Positions 8,430-15,813 of a stretch of DNA of 64,000 nt are shown here, piece by piece; within the stretch, counting starts at the first letter, position 1, and every line of letters starts with the position of its first letter. The notes below the pieces were generated by a model. The model did not search any database, was not told the DNA's origin, and saw nothing but the letters and a program-made list of their open reading frames with translations. The translations under genes were made by a program, and so were the position numbers. The stretch covers positions 47,786-111,785 of the forward strand of contig JAEWIZ010000017.1 of the NCBI GenBank assembly GCA_023386815.1, given 5' to 3'. The stretch comes from Bacillota bacterium (GTDB taxonomy: Bacteria > Bacillota > Clostridia > Lachnospirales > Lachnospiraceae).

Positions 8430-8933
8430 ATGAACAAGTATCACGATATTGAAGTTATTATTAATAACAAGAGATATACCTTAAGTGGATACGAAAGTGA
8501 GGAATATTTGCATAAAATTGCTTCTTATATCAATGGTAAGCATACAGAGTTTCGTAACAAAGATGCCTATAAGTTTCTGGACTCTGAATTAAAAAATATC
8601 TTAATGCAGATTAATATTGCAGATGATTATTATAAAACAATGGACAGATTACATGAATTCGAGAAGGAAAATGAGCAAAAGAGTAACGAGATTTTTGATT
8701 TGAAGCATGAGCTAGTATCAGCCCAGGAGAAGCTTGACTCTACACAAAAGGATCTGGAAGAGTTGAAAAAAGAGCTTTATGAAACGCAGAAAACGATAGT
8801 TAGACTAGAAACGGAACGAAGCGATAACCGAAGTGAACATCGAAGCGATAGCCGAAATGAGCATCGAAGTGATTATCGAAGTGACAATCGAAGCGATTAT
8901 CGAGGTGACAATCGAAGCGATAATCGAAGATAA
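8430..8933 (+). CDS. zapA: Cell division protein ZapA with a repeat tail
   Basis: ZapA binds FtsZ and promotes Z-ring bundling at the division site. The N-terminal 90 residues (YHDIEVIINNKRYTLSGYE, then NILMQINIADDYY) fit the ZapA family and are followed by a coiled coil (about residues 75-130). The last 40 residues are a low-complexity tail of R-S-D/E-N/H/Y units encoded by 12-bp tandem repeats, which is not part of the family. The total of 167 residues is longer than the usual 85-130. AGGGGGCACTGTTT precedes the ATG. Confidence 0.85.
   Translation: MNKYHDIEVIINNKRYTLSGYESEEYLHKIASYINGKHTEFRNKDAYKFLDSELKNILMQINIADDYYKTMDRLHEFEKENEQKSNEIFDLKHELVSAQEKLDSTQKDLEELKKELYETQKTIVRLETERSDNRSEHRSDSRNEHRSDYRSDNRSDYRGDNRSDNRR
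8817..8930. repeat. 12-bp tandem repeat inside zapA (about 9.5 units)
   Basis: Units of the form CGAAGYGAYAAY (for example CGAAGCGATAAC, CGAAGTGATTAT, CGAAGTGACAAT) repeat in frame and encode R-S-D-N, R-S-E-H and R-S-D-Y tetrapeptides up to the stop codon. Units differ by single bases, so the array is not freshly amplified. Length variation between strains would be expected. Confidence 0.9.
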
Positions 8934-8937
8934 ATGT

Positions 8938-9062
8938 AAAATAGGCAGACTGTCCATACAAGCTGAGTTATAATGCTAATTCGCTTGTAATGCTAAGTGA
9001 TATAATGAAGGTGTGGTATGTCCACCGATCAGTATACTTAGTTGGGCAGTCTTTTCTATTTT
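8938..9062 (+). ncRNA. Candidate structured RNA between zapA and the U32 peptidase gene
   Basis: The strand can fold into a three-way junction. Outer helix: AAATAG (8939-8944) with CTATTT (9056-9061). P1: AGACTGTCC (8947-8955) with GGGCAGTCT (9044-9052), 9 bp with one G-T pair. P2: TACAAGC (8957-8963) with GCTTGTA (8983-8989). P3: CTAAGT (8993-8998) with ACTTAG (9036-9041), capped by a GGTG/CCACC hairpin at 9010-9026. It matches no riboswitch consensus that I know. In proteobacteria 6S RNA lies next to zapA, but this element is shorter than 6S RNA. Function is unknown. Confidence 0.35.
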
Positions 9063-9209
9063 CCTAAATTTGATGGGGTATATGACTTGTTATAATACCG
9101 GGTGACATTAGATGCTGTCGAAAGCAGGAATATGAGTTAGACACATTTCATTTTTTTAAGGGTCATTAGAAGTTTAAGGGCATTAGAATCGAAAGGTATG
9201 GTAATTTAA

Positions 9210-11753
9210 ATGAAAAAACAGATAGAGATTTTGGCACCTGCTGGTTCCTATGAAGGAATGAAGGCAGCTATGAATGCTGGTTGTGATGCGGTATATATTG
9301 GCGGCAGCAGCTTTGGTGCCAGAGCGTATGCGGCTAATCTGGATGAAGCAGCATTGCTAGATGCAATTGATGAAGCCCATGTCAGAGGGAAGCACCTATA
9401 CCTTACTGTGAATACTTTATTAAAGGAAAAGGAACACAAAAACCAGTTATATTCCTATTTGGAAAAATTATATCTGCAGGGCTTAGATGCTGTCATTGTT
9501 CAGGATATGGGAGTATTGCATTTTGTTCATGAACAGTTTCCAGAGCTACCGATTCATGCAAGTACGCAGATGACCCTTACCATGGCAGAGGGAGCCAATC
9601 TTCTCAAACCTTATGGAGTAACCAGGTTGGTCACCTCCAGAGAGTTGAGTCTGAAAGAGATTAGAAACATCCGTGAAAATACCGATCTGGAGATTGAGAC
9701 CTTTGTTCATGGGGCTCTGTGCTACTGTTATTCTGGACAATGCCTGATGAGCAGTATGATTGGAGGACGCAGCGGTAACCGAGGACGCTGTGCGCAGCCT
9801 TGTCGTATGACGTATCGATTCTACCAGGATGATAACAAGCTGTTTGGTGGTCAGGAGAGATATTTGCTCAGTCCTAAGGATATTAATACCTTAACAATGA
9901 TTCCGGAGCTGGTGGAAGCCGGCATCGATTCCTTTAAGATTGAAGGGAGGATGAAGCGGCCGGAGTATTCCGCGGCAGTAGCAAGACTTTATCGGAAATA
10001 TGTTGATTATTATCAGGAGCAAGGAAAAACAGCTTATGAAACAATGATTAAGAGTGAGATATTTCGCGAGGACATGCTCCAGCTACAGGATGTTTATAAC
10101 CGAGGAGGCTTTTCGGAAGGCTATGCAAAGACTTATCATGGAAAAACCATGATGTCAATGGATCGGCCGAACCACAGCGGTGTATGTGTAGGGGAAATAA
10201 AAGAGGTCCAGGGCAGTCAGGTAGGAATATTGCTAAAAGAAAAGGTGAATGCCCAGGACATTCTGGAGCTGCGTGCTGATCAGGAAGCTGTTTATGAATT
10301 TACAGTAAAGGATGCACATGAGCCAGGGCAGATACTAAGAACCAATGTGGGAAAAAGACCAATGCCGACAGAAGCTAAGAAAACATCTCAAATGAAGCAG
10401 ATAAAGGCATCTGTACCGCAGGTAAAAAAGGGTCTGCTGGTGTATCGAACTAAAAATAATGCTTTATTAGATGAACTGTCAAGAGAATATATCGATAAGA
10501 ATACTCAAAGAGGAATGTCCGGAGCTTTCTTAGCTCGAATTGGTGACAGACTAGCGCTAACTCTTCGGTGTCAGGGCTTGGAAGCTACTGTATATCATGA
10601 GGAGGTTCAGCCGGCGTTAAAACAGCCAATGGCAAAAGAAAAACTGGCAGCAGCACTTGAGAAAACAGGTGGAACCATGTTCTATTTTGAGGAGCTGAAC
10701 ATTGACTCAGATGATAATATCTTTGTTCCGGTAGCCTGGTTAAATGAGATACGAAGGGCTGCAATTTCCAAGCTTCAGGAGGTAATTACAGAGCATTATC
10801 GTAGAGATAAGGTAATGAAAAAGGTTGTAGAAAAGAACAAGGCTACTAGTCCTACCGAGAGCTGGTGTGCAACCGCTAAGAATCTGGTAGCCAAAGATAT
10901 GGGCTTTAGTGTGTCACTACAGACAAAAGCCCAGTTTGAAGCAGCCGTACAAAGGATTGAGGTTACAGCCATCTATGCAGATTACGATTGCTTTGATATT
11001 GATGAAATAGAGCGTTTTGCAAAAAAAGCAGAGCTGGAAGGTAAGATGTTTTATCTAACATTGCCCCACATCTGCAGGGCTAATATCTATCGAAAACTGA
11101 AGCAGGATCTGGAACAGATGATTGGCCTAGAGGAGCTAACAGGCTTTGTAATAAAGAATCTTGAAGAAATTGCCCTGCTTCAATCGTTATCAATGAAAGA
11201 AATGGCAAAAAAGCAAATAATTCTTAATTATAATATGTATACTTATAATAAGCAGGCGAAAGTGTTCTGGCAGGAGAATCATTTAGAGCATTTTACTGCC
11301 CCGATTGAATTAAACTATCAAGAGCTTAAGGAATTAGATATTAGTGATAGTGATATTGTTGTCTATGGTTATCTACCACTCATGGTGTCAGCTCAATGTC
11401 TATTTGAAAATACAACCGCCTGTGCCAAAGGTAAAAAGGATGTGGTTCGAAGCGGTAAAAACAATATTCAGGGGCGTTTAGTGGATCGGCTTGATAAAAG
11501 TTTTTATGTGAAAACCAATTGCACCGGCTGTTATAATACCATCTACAACGGACAACCCTTGGCTTTGTACAAGCAGGCAGAGGATATTATCAAATTAAAT
11601 CCTAAAGCGGTCAGAGTTGATTTTACCAATGAGTCTTCCGAGGAGGCAGTACGGATTCTGCAATTATTTAGCGACCAGTTTTATCATGGTAAAAAAAATG
11701 TGGAAGAGCTTACCGGTTACACGACGGGACATTTTAAAAGAGGAATAGAATAA
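9210..11753 (+). CDS. U32 family peptidase, long form with DUF3656-type C-terminus
   Basis: The first 300 residues are the U32 barrel domain (QIEILAPAGSYEGMKAAMNA, DAVYIGG, FVHGALCYCYSGQCLMSS) with conserved cysteines also in GRCAQPCR. U32 proteins were named collagenase-like peptidases; several relatives are now linked to RNA hydroxylation (RlhA, TrhP) rather than proteolysis. The remaining 500 residues form the DUF3656 and extra domain found in the 800+ residue Firmicute members, including the cysteines CTGCYN near residue 765. The start ATG lacks a strong ribosome site. ftsW follows 24 bases after the stop. Which substrate it acts on cannot be told. Confidence 0.85.
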   Translation: MKKQIEILAPAGSYEGMKAAMNAGCDAVYIGGSSFGARAYAANLDEAALLDAIDEAHVRGKHLYLTVNTLLKEKEHKNQLYSYLEKLYLQGLDAVIVQDMGVLHFVHEQFPELPIHASTQMTLTMAEGANLLKPYGVTRLVTSRELSLKEIRNIRENTDLEIETFVHGALCYCYSGQCLMSSMIGGRSGNRGRCAQPCRMTYRFYQDDNKLFGGQERYLLSPKDINTLTMIPELVEAGIDSFKIEGRMKRPEYSAAVARLYRKYVDYYQEQGKTAYETMIKSEIFREDMLQLQDVYNRGGFSEGYAKTYHGKTMMSMDRPNHSGVCVGEIKEVQGSQVGILLKEKVNAQDILELRADQEAVYEFTVKDAHEPGQILRTNVGKRPMPTEAKKTSQMKQIKASVPQVKKGLLVYRTKNNALLDELSREYIDKNTQRGMSGAFLARIGDRLALTLRCQGLEATVYHEEVQPALKQPMAKEKLAAALEKTGGTMFYFEELNIDSDDNIFVPVAWLNEIRRAAISKLQEVITEHYRRDKVMKKVVEKNKATSPTESWCATAKNLVAKDMGFSVSLQTKAQFEAAVQRIEVTAIYADYDCFDIDEIERFAKKAELEGKMFYLTLPHICRANIYRKLKQDLEQMIGLEELTGFVIKNLEEIALLQSLSMKEMAKKQIILNYNMYTYNKQAKVFWQENHLEHFTAPIELNYQELKELDISDSDIVVYGYLPLMVSAQCLFENTTACAKGKKDVVRSGKNNIQGRLVDRLDKSFYVKTNCTGCYNTIYNGQPLALYKQAEDIIKLNPKAVRVDFTNESSEEAVRILQLFSDQFYHGKKNVEELTGYTTGHFKRGIE

Positions 11754-11777
11754 CTAAGATAGACACAGGAGGTGGCT

Positions 11778-13124
11778 ATGAATTTAATTGTTCAATTAAT
11801 TAAATATCTAATGATTTTATTAATGGGAATATACTCATACTATAGCTTTACTGTGTTTCGCTCGAAAAGTAAAAGATATCAACAGCGGATTTACGGTATT
11901 TTGACAGTTTTAATATTCTTCCTCCATTTTATTGGTTATGCTACCTTGTTTGTGCAAATACCCAGCCAAAAACTGCTGATCTTATATGGGGGAGAGGTTT
12001 TTCTCATCATATTGGTGTTGGTATTATATCAGGTTATCTACCCGAAGATGCCAAAGTTACTACTAAGAAATATGTTGATGCTTTTAGTAATCAGTTTTAT
12101 TATGCTGGCAAGATTGAATTATGACATGGCAGTAAAGCAGGTGCTTATTGTAGCCTTTTCCTTTCTGGTATGCTTGTTAGTACCACTGATTATGCGGTCA
12201 AGAATGAATTTGAGACGATTTGGCTGGTTCTATGGTCTTGCGGGAATCGGAACTTTATTGCTGGTTTTATTAGTCGGGACAACAAAATCGGGAGCTACCA
12301 ATTGGATTTCCTTTGCGGGTATCAGCTTACAACCTTCGGAGTTTGTAAAGATACTATATGTTTTATGCATTGCTGCAATATTCAAAGAACAAGTCAGCTT
12401 TCGTAGAATTTGTACTGTGACAGCAATTGCAGCATCCCATGTACTCATCCTGGTTGTACAAAAGGATTTAGGCGGAGCACTCATTTTCTTTGTTACCTAC
12501 TTGTTTCTTCTATATGTTGCTACGGCTAAACCTCTCTATCTGTTTGGAGGATTACTTGGCGGTAGTGTCGCTGCTACAATAGCCTATCGGTTGTTTTATC
12601 ACGTTAGGGTCAGAGTCATGGCCTGGAAGAATCCCTTTGCCTATATTGATAAGGAGGGGTATCAGATTACGCAATCCCTATTTGCGATCGGAACCGGCGG
12701 ATGGTTTGGTATGGGACTAAACAGAGGACTGCCAACGAACATCCCTGTTGTTGAGAGTGATTTTATCTTCTCGGCAATCTCAGAGGAGCTGGGAGGCTTT
12801 TTTGTTATATGTGTGATTCTTATTTACGTTAGTTGCTTTGTCATGTTTATTAACATTGCACTAAAGCAAGAGGTACTATTCTATCGGCTAACAGCGATAG
12901 GCTTTGCTGTAATGTTCATCTTTCAGATCTTTTTATCCATCGGTGGAGTTATAAAATTCATCCCATCCACCGGCGTTACACTGCCGCTCATTAGCCAGGG
13001 TGGAAGCTCTGTTTTTGCTACCATTTTAATGTTTATGATATTGCAGGGAATTGCCATGAAAGAAAAATATGAAAAAAAAGATGAACCAAGGCATGCTGAG
13101 GCTGATAAAGGAGGCGGAGTATGA
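11778..13124 (+). CDS. FtsW/RodA/SpoVE family glycosyltransferase
   Basis: SEDS proteins polymerise lipid II into glycan strands in the membrane and work with a class B penicillin-binding protein, which is encoded immediately downstream with a 4-base overlap (ATGA). About ten membrane helices are visible, with the family signatures GATNWISFAGISLQPSEFVKI near residue 175 and GGFFVICVI/TGVTLPLISQGGSS near residue 400. AGGAGG at 11767-11772 selects the ATG at 11778; a GTG six bases upstream overlaps that site and is not preferred. Whether it serves division, elongation or sporulation cannot be decided here. Confidence 0.92.
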   Translation: MNLIVQLIKYLMILLMGIYSYYSFTVFRSKSKRYQQRIYGILTVLIFFLHFIGYATLFVQIPSQKLLILYGGEVFLIILVLVLYQVIYPKMPKLLLRNMLMLLVISFIMLARLNYDMAVKQVLIVAFSFLVCLLVPLIMRSRMNLRRFGWFYGLAGIGTLLLVLLVGTTKSGATNWISFAGISLQPSEFVKILYVLCIAAIFKEQVSFRRICTVTAIAASHVLILVVQKDLGGALIFFVTYLFLLYVATAKPLYLFGGLLGGSVAATIAYRLFYHVRVRVMAWKNPFAYIDKEGYQITQSLFAIGTGGWFGMGLNRGLPTNIPVVESDFIFSAISEELGGFFVICVILIYVSCFVMFINIALKQEVLFYRLTAIGFAVMFIFQIFLSIGGVIKFIPSTGVTLPLISQGGSSVFATILMFMILQGIAMKEKYEKKDEPRHAEADKGGGV

Positions 13125-14548
13125 ACCTATTTACGCATAAAGACCCGAAAAAGCCCATCTACAATCTAATTTATATTTTTGTTGGACTGACCGTACTGAT
13201 GGTGGGGTATTTTTCATATTTTCTAATAGTAAGAAGTAATGAAGTGATTAATAGTAGTTATAATAAACGCCAGGAGATCTTAGCTGAGAGAGTTGTAAGA
13301 GGAACCATCCTATCTGCAGACGGTGAGGTACTGGCGAAGACTGTAGTAGATAAGGATGGAACAGAGACCAGAGAGTATCCTTATGACGATGTGTTTGCTC
13401 ATGTGGTCGGCAGATATTCAAAAGGAAAGACTGGAATTGAAGAATCAGAAAATATCCGCTTGCTGACCTCAAACATTAACAGCTTGGAAGTAATGTATGC
13501 TGATTTGATCGGTGAAAAAAGTCCGGGAGATAATGTGGTGACCACATTGAATGCGAAACTTCAACAAGTGGCCTATGATGCACTTGGTAATGCAAAGGGA
13601 GCTGTAGTTGTAATGGAGCCATCCACAGGTAAAATACTTGCTATGGTTTCCAAGCCTTCCTATGATCCGAATGATATCGATGAGATATGGGAAGAGCTCA
13701 CTTCAAGTGAAGATGGGAAAACCAACGCTCAGTTAATGAACCGTGCTACCCAGGGGTTATATCCCCCTGGTTCAACTTTTAAGGTACTTACGGCGTTGGA
13801 ATATATCAGAGAGAATCCGGATTATGTGGACTATGATTATACTTGTAAGGGTAGCACGACTAATGATGGTAAGACGATCCATTGTTACAATAACAAAGCC
13901 CATGGTAAAGAGGATTTAGATGAATCATTTGCAAAATCCTGTAATACCTCCTTTGCAACCATAGGAGAATCCTTGGACTTGCATAGCTTCTATTCCTTGT
14001 GTGAGGATTTCCTCTTTAACCGCAGCCTGCCGGTCACGATGGAAAGCAATAAAAGCAGGTTTACACTTCAAACGGACGGAGCCAATGTAAATGATGTAAT
14101 GGCGACGGCCATAGGACAGGGGGACACACTGGTTACGCCTCTTCATACTGCAATGATAGCAGCAGCGGTTGCAAATCAGGGAGTCATGATGAAGCCCTAC
14201 GTAGTAGACCATATTGAAAATGCAAACGGTGGCATTGTAAAAACCTATACTCCCGGAAAAGCTGCAAAACCAATAACTCCGATGGAGGCAAATATCGTTG
14301 GAAGCATGATGCGATCCGTAGTTACAGACGGAACGGCTTCAAAACTAGATAATCTGTCCGTGGAAGTAGCTGGAAAGACGGGCTCAGCCGATTATGCTGA
14401 GGATGAACCGGCACATGCCTGGTTTATTGGCTATGCACCTTATGAGGAGCCGCAAATTGTTGTAAGTGTTATCGTCGAAAGCATCGGAACCGGAAGCGAT
14501 TATGCGGTACCAATTGCAAAAAAGATATTAAAGGCTTATTTTGAATAG
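13121..14548 (+). CDS. Class B penicillin-binding protein (PbpA-like transpeptidase)
   Basis: This DD-transpeptidase cross-links peptidoglycan outside the membrane. It has one N-terminal membrane anchor (about residues 15-38), a short pedestal domain (RGTILSADGEVLAKT), then the transpeptidase domain with the active-site serine motif STFK (PPGSTFKVLTALEY, near residue 217), SCN (SFAKSCNTSFATIG, near 270) and KTG (VAGKTGSADY, near 424). All three motifs are intact. At 475 residues it is of the short, PASTA-free PbpA type. It is translationally coupled to the SEDS gene, forming a synthase pair. Confidence 0.93.
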   Translation: MNLFTHKDPKKPIYNLIYIFVGLTVLMVGYFSYFLIVRSNEVINSSYNKRQEILAERVVRGTILSADGEVLAKTVVDKDGTETREYPYDDVFAHVVGRYSKGKTGIEESENIRLLTSNINSLEVMYADLIGEKSPGDNVVTTLNAKLQQVAYDALGNAKGAVVVMEPSTGKILAMVSKPSYDPNDIDEIWEELTSSEDGKTNAQLMNRATQGLYPPGSTFKVLTALEYIRENPDYVDYDYTCKGSTTNDGKTIHCYNNKAHGKEDLDESFAKSCNTSFATIGESLDLHSFYSLCEDFLFNRSLPVTMESNKSRFTLQTDGANVNDVMATAIGQGDTLVTPLHTAMIAAAVANQGVMMKPYVVDHIENANGGIVKTYTPGKAAKPITPMEANIVGSMMRSVVTDGTASKLDNLSVEVAGKTGSADYAEDEPAHAWFIGYAPYEEPQIVVSVIVESIGTGSDYAVPIAKKILKAYFE

Positions 14549-14682
14549 AAGTTCTATCTCTGATATCTTAAGGAAGCTGTACCTGGTTTCGAACATTTTA
14601 AATATTATATTGAATATCCGCTGACATTGATGTATACTTTTATCAGATAAATATGGTTACACCAAAGGCAGGAGGAATTGCG

Positions 14683-15135
14683 ATGGTAGAAGCAACGAGC
14701 TGTGGTGGTGTAGTGATTTTCAGAGGAAAGATTTTATTACTGTATAAGAATTATAAGAACAAGTATGAAGGGTGGGTGCTACCGAAAGGAACCGTTGAAG
14801 AGGGAGAAGAATATAAAGAAACCGCCATACGTGAGGTGTTGGAGGAAGCGGGAACGAATGCTTCTATCATCAAGTATATCGGAAAAAGTCAATATTCTTT
14901 TAGCACACCACAGAATACAGTATTAAAGGATGTTCATTGGTATTTAATGATGTCTGATAGCTATTACAGTAAACCACAACGGGAAGAGTATTTTATGGAC
15001 TCAGGTTACTATAAATTCCATGAAGCCTATCATATGTTGAAGTTCGCCAATGAGAAACAGATTTTAGAACGGGCTTACAACGAGTATATGGATCTAAAGA
15101 AGAGTAATCTTTGGGGTAATAAGAAGTATTTTTAA
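14683..15135 (+). CDS. Nudix hydrolase
   Basis: The Nudix box is complete: GTVEEGEEYKETAIREVLEE followed by AG, fitting Gx5Ex7REUxEExGU. Such enzymes hydrolyse a nucleoside diphosphate linked to another moiety, using Mg2+ bound by the REExEE glutamates. The flanking pattern (WVLPKGTVE, the STPQNTVLKDVHWYLM segment) recalls the Ap4A/diadenosine-type branch, but the substrate is not certain. GGAGGAATTGCG points to the ATG at 14683; the frame is open to 14653, but that start lacks a site. It stands alone and is followed by a terminator. Confidence 0.88.
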   Translation: MVEATSCGGVVIFRGKILLLYKNYKNKYEGWVLPKGTVEEGEEYKETAIREVLEEAGTNASIIKYIGKSQYSFSTPQNTVLKDVHWYLMMSDSYYSKPQREEYFMDSGYYKFHEAYHMLKFANEKQILERAYNEYMDLKKSNLWGNKKYF

Positions 15136-15145
15136 CAGGATTGAT

Positions 15146-15179
15146 AAGGACTGGGCACTTAGGTGTTGCAGTCCTTTTT
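15146..15179 (+). terminator. Intrinsic terminator after the Nudix gene
   Basis: AAGGACTG pairs with CAGTCCTT, with an inner GCAC/GTGT stem, followed by TTTTT. Confidence 0.85.
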
Positions 15180-15250
15180 CTGTGGTCTATCCGTAAATGA
15201 TGAAAAGTCTTAAAAAACGACAAAATGGATACTTTTTCCTGTGATTATAA

Positions 15251-15279
15251 TTGATAAAGTCTTCCCAAAATGTTATAAT
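15251..15279 (+). promoter_or_regulatory. Sigma-A type promoter for the 15384 gene
   Basis: TTGATA at 15251-15256 and a perfect TATAAT at 15274-15279 are separated by 17 bases. The next gene begins about 100 bases downstream. Confidence 0.75.
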
Positions 15280-15383
15280 TATCTAAATGCAATAAGTTAA
15301 ATGATAAGATCAGAAGATGCTTATTTTTGATAGAAAATAAATGATTTGGTAGAGAAAATAACAGAAGCAAGAGAGGTGTTCCT

Positions 15384-15749
15384 ATGGATTCTAAGATTGA
15401 AATTATTAAAGTGGATAAAAGTAGGTTTGAAGAAATATTAAGATTTAAAACAATTGAGGAATTAAGTGTTGAAGATATCCAGGAACTAAAAGAAGACGAA
15501 GTTAATAGCTTTATCAATGTATTCGAGAGATATTTTGAAAAGAAAGAAATTTCTTATCCTGAGGGTAAATACATGGAAATTACATCCGAGATAGCAGCCA
15601 TGATAAAGTATTTGGAACGTAGGCTGTCGCTGGCATGTGATAAAACAGACTGGTATTATAGAATGTCTGAGCAGGTGTATCGTAAGCTGGAGGAGTGGAA
15701 GGGCAAACTGGAAGATAGTGAGCTGTTATTTAAGCAGGATAACTCTTGA
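15384..15749 (+). CDS. Hypothetical protein, 121 residues
   Basis: I do not recognise a family. The protein is highly charged (DKSRFEEILRFKTIEELSVEDIQELKED), predicted largely helical, with no signal peptide, membrane segment or metal motif. AGAGAGGTGTTCCT lies before the ATG and a good promoter stands upstream, so it is probably expressed. It lies 64 bases before a c-di-GMP signalling gene on the same strand and may be co-transcribed with it, but nothing ties its function to that gene. Confidence 0.7.
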   Translation: MDSKIEIIKVDKSRFEEILRFKTIEELSVEDIQELKEDEVNSFINVFERYFEKKEISYPEGKYMEITSEIAAMIKYLERRLSLACDKTDWYYRMSEQVYRKLEEWKGKLEDSELLFKQDNS

Positions 15750-15813
15750 TAAATAGAATATGATTAGGTTATTTCATATTAACTAAATCAACAAGAAAGG
15801 TTATATTAAACAA

